Source: Pseudomonadota bacterium
GTDB lineage: Bacteria > Myxococcota > UBA9042 > PHBI01
NCBI GenBank assembly: GCA_005788935.1
Contig: SYAK01000306.1
Location: 1 to 10,873, forward strand
Direction of reading: 5' to 3'
DNA: 10,873 bases
Part shown: piece by piece, positions 1 to 6,745 of the stretch
Layout: each line of letters opens with the position of its first letter
Position numbering within the stretch: position 1 is the stretch's first letter
The notes under the pieces: generated by a model
The model's input: only the letters and a program-made list of their open reading frames with translations
Databases searched by the model: none
What the model was told of the DNA's origin: nothing
Made by a program: the position numbers and the translations under genes

Positions 1-552
1 GGTGCGCTCGAGGCGGCCGAGGCCCTGCGGGCGGGCATCGCGGACATCCCCGGGTTGCGACTCCTCGGCCGTCCCGACACGACCGTCGTGACCTGGGCCT
101 CGGCCGATCCGGCGATCGACGTCTACGCCGTCGCGGACCTCATGCAGGCGCGCGGCTGGCCGATGGACCGGCAGCAGAAGCCGCCGAGCGTTCACCTGAC
201 GACCAACGCCGTGAACCTGCCCGTCGTGCCGCAATACCTCGCTGACCTGCGCGAGGCCGTGGCGACCGTCCGCGTGAACCCGCAGCTGCGCAAGGAGGGC
301 GAGGCCGCCGTGTACGGCATGATGGCGAAGATCCCGGTCAAGGGCCTCGTCGAGCGCGAGGTCCTGAAGGTCATGGAGCAGATGTACGCCGCAGACGGCG
401 GCGAGAAGCCGCTCGCCGAGCGTCGTGACGGGGGGGCTGTGCAGCGCTTCGCCGAGCGCTACGGCGACGAGATCTTCGGCGCCATCGAGCGCGTACGGGG
501 GTTCGGCGACACGGTCCGCCAGCGCGCCCGCGGGCTCTTCCGGAGGCGCTGA
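1..552 (+). CDS. PLP-dependent lyase/decarboxylase, sphingosine-1-phosphate lyase-like (3' part)
   Basis: The reading frame is open from base 1 and ends at TGA 550-552, so only the last 183 codons are present and the PLP-binding lysine lies upstream of the window. What is visible matches the small C-terminal domain of group II PLP-dependent decarboxylases, closest to sphingosine-1-phosphate lyase: an Ile-Asp-Val-Tyr stretch, then 'RGWPMDRQQKPPSVHL', equivalent to the lyase 'RGW-LN-LQ-P-HL' segment, then a helix near the end reading 'YGMMAKIP', like the family's 'YGMA..IP'. Family members cleave long-chain base phosphates to an aldehyde and phosphoethanolamine, or decarboxylate amino acids; the fragment alone cannot decide which. 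An Arg-rich tail of about 50 residues follows the usual end of the fold. No N-terminal membrane anchor can be assessed. A role in sphingolipid turnover is inference. Confidence 0.8.
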   Translation, partial: GALEAAEALRAGIADIPGLRLLGRPDTTVVTWASADPAIDVYAVADLMQARGWPMDRQQKPPSVHLTTNAVNLPVVPQYLADLREAVATVRVNPQLRKEGEAAVYGMMAKIPVKGLVEREVLKVMEQMYAADGGEKPLAERRDGGAVQRFAERYGDEIFGAIERVRGFGDTVRQRARGLFRRR

Positions 553-570
553 GCCGCCGCAGCTCCCGGA
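539..570 (+). terminator. Bulged hairpin over the stop codon, possible weak terminator
   Basis: TCCGGAG (539-545) pairs with CTCCCGGA (563-570) as a 7-bp stem with one bulged base, enclosing the stop codon of the upstream gene in a 17-base loop that can itself form a short GC stem. No T-run follows, so intrinsic termination would be inefficient. This may simply be chance pairing in GC-rich DNA. Confidence 0.25.
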
Positions 571-584
571 TGAATCATCATTCA
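571..584. promoter_or_regulatory. Perfect dyad TGAAT-N4-ATTCA, possible operator
   Basis: A 5-bp perfect inverted repeat with a 4-base spacer (TGAAT CATC ATTCA) lies in the 89-base leader between the upstream stop and the preferred start of the M81 gene. It is locally A/T-rich in a roughly 70% G+C window, which makes it stand out. The size and symmetry would suit a dimeric repressor or activator, but the arms are short and only one copy is present. No convincing -35/-10 pair was assigned here. Confidence 0.3.
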
Positions 585-641
585 CAGCGCCTGAGTGGCA
601 CGAAAAGCATCGCGCCAATCCTCGCACCAGGTCACGCCACC

Positions 642-2228
642 ATGTCCCGCAAGCTCCGCATCGCCTACGCCCGCGTCTCCCAGGAGACGAACGCGCTGTC
701 GCCACTCCTGACCGAGATCGACGACTTCCGGCGCATCCACTGGTACGAGGGGGCCGAACTCCACTGGCGAACGAGCCCATGGGGATACGAGGCGCCAGGC
801 TTCCTCGGGCGCGCGGAGCTGTCGGGCTTTCGCGAGGCCCTCGCCGAGCACGGGCCAGAAGCCATCGCGATCCCGCTGCTGTCGGCGTGGGTCATCCCGG
901 GTGGGCCGCTGTCCGAGGCCTGCTTCGCGACGCTGCGCGACACGCTGCTCGCTCGCCTCGACGCGGCGGGTCCGGTCGATGCGGTGTTTCTCTGCCTGCA
1001 TGGGGCGATGGGTGCGGTCGGGCGGAAGGACCCCGACGGGGACCTCGTCCGCGCTGTCCGCGACCAGCTCGACGCGCGCGCCGCCGTGTCCGGTCGCCCG
1101 CGCCCGCTCATTGCGGTGACGCTCGACCTCCACGCCGCGCTGACGGCCGAGATGGAGGCCTTGACGGACGTGCTGTGCGCCTATCGCACGAACCCGCACC
1201 GCGACCACGCCGCGACCGGGCGCCGGGCGGGGCGGCTGCTGACGGGCGCCCTGACGGGGCGGATCCGTCCGACCGCCGCCTGGCGCAGCCTGCCGATCGT
1301 CCTCGGAGGCGGCTACACGCTCGACTTCCTGCCGCCGACGCGGGCGGTGTTCGCCCGCATGAAGGCCCTCGAGAAGCAGCCGGGCGTCCTCGATTGCAGC
1401 TTCTTCACCTGCCACGTCTGGAACGACCACCCCGAGCTCGGCTGGGGTGTCCATGTCGTCACCGATGGCGATCAGGCGCTCGCAGAGCGGCTCGCCGACG
1501 AGCTCGCCGATCTCGCGTGGGAGATGCGCCTGACACCGGTCCCCGAGGCGCCAGGGGCCGAGGAGGCTATCGCGACCGTGCGCAGTGCGCGTATCCGGCG
1601 CCGCATCGGGACGGCCTGCGTGTCGGATGTGTCGGACGTCGTCGGGGCAGGGGCCCCGGGCGAGAACCCGCGCCTTGTCGAGGCCCTGCTGACGCACGCG
1701 CCCGACCTCCTGTCCTATGCGCCGATGCGGGATGACGTGGCCGTCGCCGAGCTCTGGGAGCAACCGATCGGCGCGTCTGTCGTCCGCACCGTCGGTGGGC
1801 GCGTGCACCCCGCGCTGAACCGGCCGCTCGCGGTCTCGGGCACGCTGCGGGCCAAGCGGACGCTGCAGGGCTTCGGGCGGGTCGTGGTGCTCGATCTCGG
1901 TCACGTCCAGCTCGCCTTGACCGAGGTCCCGCCGATCGTGATGAAGCCCGCCTTCTACCGTGACCTCGGCCTTGAGCCGCTGAAGGCGGACATCTGCGTC
2001 GTCAAGAGCTTCTTCCCGTTCCGCCTCTTCTTCGCGGCCGAGAACCGGCTCACCGTCTATGCCCGCACCCGCGGCGTCACCGACTTCGACGTCATCCGGG
2101 ACCTCGACCTGCACGATCCGGTGCACCCAGTGACCGCGCTCGACGACTGGCGTCCCGTCGACCGCGCCCGACGTCTGCGCGGGGCTGCCCGCAACGCGGA
2201 TCGCGTCCGCCCGGAAACCACCCCATGA
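642..2228 (+). CDS. M81 family metallopeptidase (MlrC-like)
   Basis: This 528-residue protein has the two-part architecture of the M81/MlrC family (microcystinase C type): an N-terminal metal-binding domain and an MlrC C-terminal domain. The start at ATG 642 gives 'MSRKLRIAYARVSQETNALSP', the family's usual opening. An in-frame ATG at 570 adds 24 untypical residues with no ribosome site and overlaps the leader dyad. Likely zinc ligands by family comparison are E50 (in WGYEAPGF), D162 and H164 (in TLDLHAALT) and H186 (in TNPHRD); H120 (CLHGAMG) is also conserved. There is no signal peptide, so it should be cytoplasmic. The C-terminal domain departs from consensus: the usual DxxDN is D329-V-S-D332-V, and the 'KS..HFRA' motif reads KSFFPFR near 455-461. 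MlrC itself hydrolyses linearised microcystin peptides; the substrate here is unknown, probably a small peptide or amide. Only 52 bases separate it from the next gene, suggesting co-transcription. Confidence 0.85.
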   Translation: MSRKLRIAYARVSQETNALSPLLTEIDDFRRIHWYEGAELHWRTSPWGYEAPGFLGRAELSGFREALAEHGPEAIAIPLLSAWVIPGGPLSEACFATLRDTLLARLDAAGPVDAVFLCLHGAMGAVGRKDPDGDLVRAVRDQLDARAAVSGRPRPLIAVTLDLHAALTAEMEALTDVLCAYRTNPHRDHAATGRRAGRLLTGALTGRIRPTAAWRSLPIVLGGGYTLDFLPPTRAVFARMKALEKQPGVLDCSFFTCHVWNDHPELGWGVHVVTDGDQALAERLADELADLAWEMRLTPVPEAPGAEEAIATVRSARIRRRIGTACVSDVSDVVGAGAPGENPRLVEALLTHAPDLLSYAPMRDDVAVAELWEQPIGASVVRTVGGRVHPALNRPLAVSGTLRAKRTLQGFGRVVVLDLGHVQLALTEVPPIVMKPAFYRDLGLEPLKADICVVKSFFPFRLFFAAENRLTVYARTRGVTDFDVIRDLDLHDPVHPVTALDDWRPVDRARRLRGAARNADRVRPETTP

Positions 2229-2269
2229 CGCGCTTCATCCGTCCCTTCAGATGGATGGATAAAGCGCCT

Positions 2270-2275
2270 GGAGAG
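2270..2275 (+). promoter_or_regulatory. Shine-Dalgarno site fixing the TTG start
   Basis: GGAGAG lies 5 bases before the TTG at 2281. No ATG or GTG in the first codons gives a full signal peptide, so this site plus the lipoprotein leader decides for the TTG start. Confidence 0.65.
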
Positions 2276-2280
2276 CCGTC

Positions 2281-5200
2281 TTGAAGCCTCTGAACCGCTG
2301 CGTTCCGACCCTCGCGTCCCTCGTCACCATGTCGGCCGTCCTCGCGACCGGCTGTGGTGACACCCCGTCAGCCACCCTCGACGCGCCCCCGCTCGTCGAT
2401 GTCGCCCCCGACCTCGATTCGCCCGCCGACACGACCCCGACGTGCGTTCCGTGGGACCCGGCGGCCCCCGTCGCGCCGAATGCGGTCGGTGCGGGCGTCA
2501 TCGCCTCGCGGGCGGGTCTCATCGGTGGTCCGAAGGCCGAGGGCATCATCGGAGACATCAAGATCGCGAACAGTCGCGTGGCCTTCGTCATCGAGGGCCT
2601 GCGTCGCGCGGGCGGCTATCGGCAGCACGGCGGCACGGTCGTCGACGCGGACCTCGCTAATGGCGGCGAGGATCGCCTCGGTGAGCTCTGGTTCATCTGG
2701 AACTTCAAGGTCTTCGAGCCGAACTCCGTCGCCGTCACGGCCGATGGTTGCGACGGCCGCGCCGAGGTGGTGGTCCGTGGCCGCCTCGGCCCTTACGCCT
2801 GGCTCGAGTCGGTCGTGGGCGACCTCTTCGCCGCCTCGGCGGTCGACCTTGACGTGACTTACACGTATACTCTGACGCCCGACGCGGACGCGCTCGCGGT
2901 CGACATCAGGCTCGAGAACCGGGCCGACACCGAGGCCTACCTCGAGTTCCCGCTGATTGCCGCCAACATGGGCGACGGGGCGCCGCTCTACACCCGCGGG
3001 GCGGGGCTCGACGCACCTTCGGGTGACCCGCAGCCATGGCTCGGTGCGGTCGGGATGACGCGCTCGTACGCCCTCATCCCGCGGGATGTCGCAGACCGCC
3101 CGCGGACGCTGGTCCAGGTCACGAGCGTGCAGCTCTCGACGCTGCCCGAGGCCGTCATCCCGCCCCGCGGCTCGCGCACCTTCCGCCTCGCGCTCGCGGT
3201 CGCCCCGGGCGGCTCGAGCCCGATCGAGCGGCTAGCCCGCGGCCTCGGGGGTGGTGACGCGACTGGCGAGGTGCGCGTGACCGTCGAGGGTGAGGCGGGG
3301 TGGGGCGAGGGCGAGCTGCCGCCGTCGAACTCCGCAGGTCGGACGCGGGTCGTCGCGTCGCGGGATGGCTTCATCGGGGCCATCGACCCGGTCGGACCCG
3401 ATGGCGCGGTGACGCTGGCGCTGCCGCCCGGACGCTGGACGCTGCAGGCCTTCGCGCCCGGACGTGGGGCTTCGGCGCCCATGGAGGTCGAGGCGTTCGG
3501 CGCGCCCGTGGCCGGAGACCCGGCGGCTGGCGCGCCGCTGCCAGCACCAACCCTTGTGCTGCCGTCGCTCGGCGAGGTCCGGCTGCGGGTCCGGGACGGG
3601 GAGGGGGCCTTCATCCCGTCGCAGGTTCAGCTCTTCCGCGAGGGCGACACCCCGTCCCCCTTCGGCCCCCCCGCGACGCGCTATGAGCCCGACTGGGGTC
3701 GCGAGCGCAGCGCGGTGGCGTTCGTGGTCGACCCCGAGGCGACCCTCCATCTGCTGCCAGGGACCTATCTCGCGGTCGCAAGTCGCGGCTACGGATATGA
3801 AATCGACAGCCAACGGGTGACCGTTTCGCCCGGCCTCACCGAGACGCTGTCCTTCGAGCTCGTGCGTGCGGTGGACGACAGCGGCTGGAGCGCGGCGGAC
3901 TTGCACTTGCACAGCTTCTGGAGCCCCGACGCCGACGTGCCGTACCCGACGCGACTGCTCCAGGCGGCGGCCAACGACGTGGCGTTGCCAGTCTTCACCG
4001 AGCACACGAACGTCGGGCCGCTCGCTCCGGCGCGGGCCGAGGCCGGGGTCGACGCGTGGGTCACGCCCATCCCGGGTCAGGAAGTCTCGACAACCCAGTA
4101 TGGTCACTTCAATGCGTATCCGTTGTCGTTTCAGCAGGACGCTCCGGCCTTCGGCGCGGTCTTCGAGCACGGGCGCCCGGGCACCGAGCTGTTCGACGCG
4201 ATGCGCGCGCAGCGCCCGGAGGACCTCATCGTGCAGGTGAACCACCCGCGCATCGAGGGGACGGCGATGGCCTGGTTCAACGCGGCGGGTCTCGACACCG
4301 ACGTCGTCGACGGCGAGGCCTATCGCGTCGCCGAGCCTTCGCGCTGGACTGAAGACTGGGATGTCCTCGAGGTGTTCAACGAGGGGTGCGCGGGGGATGA
4401 CAACCGCAAGACCTGGATGGACTGGGTCGCGCTCTATGACCGGGGCGTCCGCAAGACCGTCGCGGGCGGCTCTGATAGCCACTCCGAGGGGGCTGGGCTC
4501 GGACACCCGCGAACCTGGATCGCGGTCTCGCGCGAAGCCGTGGCGGCCTCCGACCTCGCGATCGTCGCGCCGCTCGCTGGGCGCGCGGCGTTCGTCTCGT
4601 GCGGCCCGTTCCTCCGTTTCTCGGCGACCTCGCCGGGCAGCCCGCCTGTCGGCATGGGTGGCCTCGCGCGACCTGCGGAGGGCGGCGAGGTCCGCCTCGC
4701 GGGCGTGGTCGAGGCGCCGAGCTGGATGCGGGTCGACACGGTGCGCCTGCTCGAGCGCGGCGTCGTCGTGGCCGCCGAGGTGGACATCGCCGCATGGAAC
4801 GCGTCGGAGCGCCCCGCGGGGCTGCGGGCTGGCGTGCGCTGGCAGGGGGAGTTCGCGGTGCGTCCGCAGCGCGACTCATGGTACGTCCTCGAGGTCGCTG
4901 GCAGCGGCGGTCTCTCGTGGGTGACGCCTTGGGCCGACCCCTACGCTGTCACGAACCCGATCGATGTCGACGCCGACGGCGACGGGGTCTGGACGCCCCC
5001 GGGCCTGGCCGCTGCAAAAGCTGACACTGCGTCAAGAAACCCCGCAGCGGGCCCGGCCAAGGCGGCTCGGAGGCATCACCACCATGACCGGCCCGGTCAC
5101 GCGCACCCCCATCACGGCGGGGCGCACCATGGGCATGCGGTCGGAGCCCGCGGCGGTCCCGCGCCAGCGTTCGGTCCGCGTGGCGGCGCGCAGGAGCACA

Positions 5201-5307
5201 GCCACGAGACCGGCACGGGCCGCGTCCTGCCCGAGCTGACGCGCGCGCTGCTGCAGTCGAGGCTTGACGCCGAGCGCGCCCGGCGGGTCGAGGCTGCCCG
5301 CCGATGA
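2281..5307 (+). CDS. CehA/McbA-family PHP metallohydrolase, lipoprotein with His-rich tail
   Basis: This 1008-residue predicted lipoprotein begins with Lys/Arg, a hydrophobic stretch and a lipobox-like 'LATGC' with the lipidated cysteine at C25. An Asp/Pro/Thr-rich linker follows to about residue 60, then beta-rich N-terminal and carboxypeptidase-regulatory-like regions (roughly 60-530). The PHP domain spans about 536-790 and carries every expected motif: DLHLHS (D540, H542, H544), TEH (E574, H575), GQE (E601), GHFNA (H609), NHP (H655), EVFN (E697) and GGSDSH (D732, H734). An intact di- or trimetal hydrolase centre is therefore likely. The family includes carbaryl hydrolase CehA; the substrate here cannot be predicted. 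Homology seems to fade after 'DADGDGVWTPPG' near residue 900. The rest is a linker, a stretch with 11 His in 932-952, and a basic helix. Expected location is membrane-anchored and facing the periplasm or cell surface. The stop codon overlaps the next gene's ATG. Confidence 0.88.
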   Translation: MKPLNRCVPTLASLVTMSAVLATGCGDTPSATLDAPPLVDVAPDLDSPADTTPTCVPWDPAAPVAPNAVGAGVIASRAGLIGGPKAEGIIGDIKIANSRVAFVIEGLRRAGGYRQHGGTVVDADLANGGEDRLGELWFIWNFKVFEPNSVAVTADGCDGRAEVVVRGRLGPYAWLESVVGDLFAASAVDLDVTYTYTLTPDADALAVDIRLENRADTEAYLEFPLIAANMGDGAPLYTRGAGLDAPSGDPQPWLGAVGMTRSYALIPRDVADRPRTLVQVTSVQLSTLPEAVIPPRGSRTFRLALAVAPGGSSPIERLARGLGGGDATGEVRVTVEGEAGWGEGELPPSNSAGRTRVVASRDGFIGAIDPVGPDGAVTLALPPGRWTLQAFAPGRGASAPMEVEAFGAPVAGDPAAGAPLPAPTLVLPSLGEVRLRVRDGEGAFIPSQVQLFREGDTPSPFGPPATRYEPDWGRERSAVAFVVDPEATLHLLPGTYLAVASRGYGYEIDSQRVTVSPGLTETLSFELVRAVDDSGWSAADLHLHSFWSPDADVPYPTRLLQAAANDVALPVFTEHTNVGPLAPARAEAGVDAWVTPIPGQEVSTTQYGHFNAYPLSFQQDAPAFGAVFEHGRPGTELFDAMRAQRPEDLIVQVNHPRIEGTAMAWFNAAGLDTDVVDGEAYRVAEPSRWTEDWDVLEVFNEGCAGDDNRKTWMDWVALYDRGVRKTVAGGSDSHSEGAGLGHPRTWIAVSREAVAASDLAIVAPLAGRAAFVSCGPFLRFSATSPGSPPVGMGGLARPAEGGEVRLAGVVEAPSWMRVDTVRLLERGVVVAAEVDIAAWNASERPAGLRAGVRWQGEFAVRPQRDSWYVLEVAGSGGLSWVTPWADPYAVTNPIDVDADGDGVWTPPGLAAAKADTASRNPAAGPAKAARRHHHHDRPGHAHPHHGGAHHGHAVGARGGPAPAFGPRGGAQEHSHETGTGRVLPELTRALLQSRLDAERARRVEAARR
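5002..5058. repeat. Large imperfect inverted repeat inside the 3' end of the lipoprotein gene
   Basis: GGCCTGGCCGCTGC (5002-5015) faces GCAGCGGGCCCGGCC (5044-5058). They pair over 13 positions (7+2+4) with one bulge (5051) and one mismatch (5006/5054). The 28-base loop contains a second small perfect dyad, TGAC (5022-5025) and GTCA (5031-5034). The element sits where the conserved hydrolase ends and the His-rich tail begins. It has no T-run, and the reading frame stays open through it. Confidence 0.5.
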
Positions 5308-6665
5308 GCCCCACCTCCGACAGCCGCCTCCCGTGGGCTCCCGCCTCGTGGCGCGCCTTCCCGGTCGTTCAGCAGCCGACGTACCAGGACCCCGCCGCCG
5401 TCGCTCGGGCGCTCGGGCGGGTCGCCGAGCTGCCGCCGCGGGTCGCGCCTGGTGAGGTGCTGGCCCTCCGAGAGCAGCTGGCTCGGGCCGCCCGAGGTGA
5501 GGGCTTCCTGCTGCAAGGCGGGGACTGTGCCGAGCGGTTCGAGGACTGCGAGCGCGGGCGAATCGAGGCGAAGCTCAAGATTGTCATGCAGATGAGCCTC
5601 GTCATGACCTGGGGCGGGCGCGTCCCCATCGTCCGGGTCGCACGGATGGCTGGCCAGTATGCCAAGCCGCGCTCCGCCGACACCGAGGTCATCGACGGCG
5701 TCGAACTGCCGAGCTCTCGCGGCGACCACGTCCACGGCGCGGCTCCGCCCCGGGAGGCTCGCGAGCCAGACCCCGCCCGCCTCGTCGAGGCCTCACTGCT
5801 CGCGTCCGCGACGCTCAACTACGCCCGCGCCCTGCTCGACGGCGGGTTCGCGGATCTTCATCATCCGCACCACTGGGAACTGGGCTTCGTGCAGGATCTC
5901 GGTCAGCGGGCCGAGTACGAGGAGGTCGTCGCGCGCATCCTCGACGCGGTCGATTTCATCGAGTCGACGGGCGTCCGGGCGCCAAGCCTGCAGACGGTCG
6001 ATCTCTTCACCTCGCACGAGGGGCTGCTGCTCCCCTGGGAGGAGGCGCAGACGGCGCGCGTGGGTGACGCCTGGTTCAACCTCGGCGCCCACACGCTCTG
6101 GATCGGCGACCGGACGCGCCAGCTCGAGGGTGCGCATGTCGAGTACTTCCGGGGGATCGCCAACCCGATCGGCGTCAAGGTCGGGCCGTCGATGTCCCCA
6201 GAGGCGCTCGTGGCGCTGCTCGCAGCCCTCGAGCCCGCCGACAGGCCAGGTCGCGTCACGCTCATCACGCGCCTTGGCGCAGACGGCGGCGTACGGTCGC
6301 GCCTGCCCGCGCTTGTCGACGCGGTGCGGGCCTCGGGTCGCGCCAACGTGCTGTGGTCCTGCGATCCGATGCACGGAAATACCGTCAAGACCGCCTCGGG
6401 TCTGAAGACGCGCCACTTCGACAGCGTCCTTGCCGAGCTGCGGGAGACCTTCGCGGTCCACGCGGCCTGCGGCAGTCGCCTCGGCGGCGTCCATTTCGAA
6501 CTGACCGGAGATGACGTCACGGAGTGCGTTGGAGGTCCTCAAAAGTTGTCGGAGGCCGACCTCGCGCGTTGCTACGAGACCGGCTGTGACCCGCGCCTCA
6601 ACTATGCGCAGAGCCTCGAGATGGCGTTCCTGCTTGCGCGTCAGCTCGCTGACCGCCGCCGCTGA
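5304..6665 (+). CDS. 3-deoxy-7-phosphoheptulonate synthase, class II
   Basis: This 453-residue cytoplasmic enzyme condenses phosphoenolpyruvate with erythrose 4-phosphate to DAHP, the first committed step of the shikimate pathway to aromatic amino acids and chorismate. It is the plant/Mycobacterium-type class II fold. All four metal ligands known from the M. tuberculosis enzyme (Cys87, His369, Glu411, Asp441) are found here as C75 (GGDCAERF), H357 (CDPMHGNT), E399 (GVHFELTG) and D429 (CDPRLNY), at a constant offset of 12 residues. R114 and R272 fit the phosphate-binding arginines at the same offset. The N-terminus 'WRAFPVVQQPTYQDP' is typical, so ATG 5304 is accepted; GAGG at 5290-5293 is a plausible ribosome site. 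The start overlaps the lipoprotein stop as ATGA, implying translational coupling. Length is normal and no truncation is seen. I cannot tell from sequence whether it is feedback-inhibited. Confidence 0.96.
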   Translation: MSPTSDSRLPWAPASWRAFPVVQQPTYQDPAAVARALGRVAELPPRVAPGEVLALREQLARAARGEGFLLQGGDCAERFEDCERGRIEAKLKIVMQMSLVMTWGGRVPIVRVARMAGQYAKPRSADTEVIDGVELPSSRGDHVHGAAPPREAREPDPARLVEASLLASATLNYARALLDGGFADLHHPHHWELGFVQDLGQRAEYEEVVARILDAVDFIESTGVRAPSLQTVDLFTSHEGLLLPWEEAQTARVGDAWFNLGAHTLWIGDRTRQLEGAHVEYFRGIANPIGVKVGPSMSPEALVALLAALEPADRPGRVTLITRLGADGGVRSRLPALVDAVRASGRANVLWSCDPMHGNTVKTASGLKTRHFDSVLAELRETFAVHAACGSRLGGVHFELTGDDVTECVGGPQKLSEADLARCYETGCDPRLNYAQSLEMAFLLARQLADRRR

Positions 6666-6672
6666 GGCGGTC
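6651..6672 (+). terminator. Perfect 7-bp hairpin straddling the DAHP synthase stop codon
   Basis: GACCGCC (6651-6657) and GGCGGTC (6666-6672) are perfect inverted repeats with an 8-base loop that ends in the stop codon TGA (6663-6665). There is no downstream T-run, so this could be a Rho-assisted terminator, an RNA 3'-end stabiliser or a chance GC hairpin. It marks a natural boundary before the antiporter genes. Confidence 0.4.
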
Positions 6673-6705
6673 CCGCGCTGACCCAGGCGTGCCCTGTGTT
6701 CGAGC

Positions 6706-6734
6706 TGGTCACCGGTCGCGTCATCCCCTATGGT
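6706..6734 (+). promoter_or_regulatory. Possible sigma70-like promoter for the antiporter pair
   Basis: TGGTCA (6706-6711) and TATGGT (6729-6734) are separated by 17 bases in the 80-base gap after the DAHP synthase gene. Each hexamer matches consensus at about four of six positions. Transcription would begin near 6741, only a few bases before ATG 6746, giving an almost leaderless message. That fits the absence of a usable Shine-Dalgarno site before that ATG. Confidence 0.3.
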
Positions 6735-6745
6735 GCGCGGTGGCG

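Noticed and set aside
570..641. Upstream ATG at 570 as start of the M81 gene
   Set aside because: It adds 24 residues unlike the family, has no ribosome site, and the family-like N-terminus begins at 642.
425..1735. 436-codon + strand frame overlapping the lyase end and the M81 gene
   Set aside because: Arg/Pro/Ala-rich out-of-frame translation with no domain; both overlapped genes have strong homology in their own frames.
582..2126. Long open frame on the - strand opposite the M81 gene
   Set aside because: Stop codons are rare in GC-rich DNA, so open antisense frames are expected. Its translation is low-complexity Arg/Asp/Gly-rich with no recognisable fold, and the + frame is a clear M81 protein.
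2234..2259. Inverted TTCATCC / GGATGGA and tandem GGAT copies before the lipoprotein gene
   Set aside because: The arms pair over only 5 bp with a mismatch, and the repeat is two units; too weak to call an operator.
6689..6745. GTG at 6689 as start of the first antiporter gene
   Set aside because: It would place 19 polar residues, including Cys and His, before an otherwise standard signal peptide and lacks a ribosome site.
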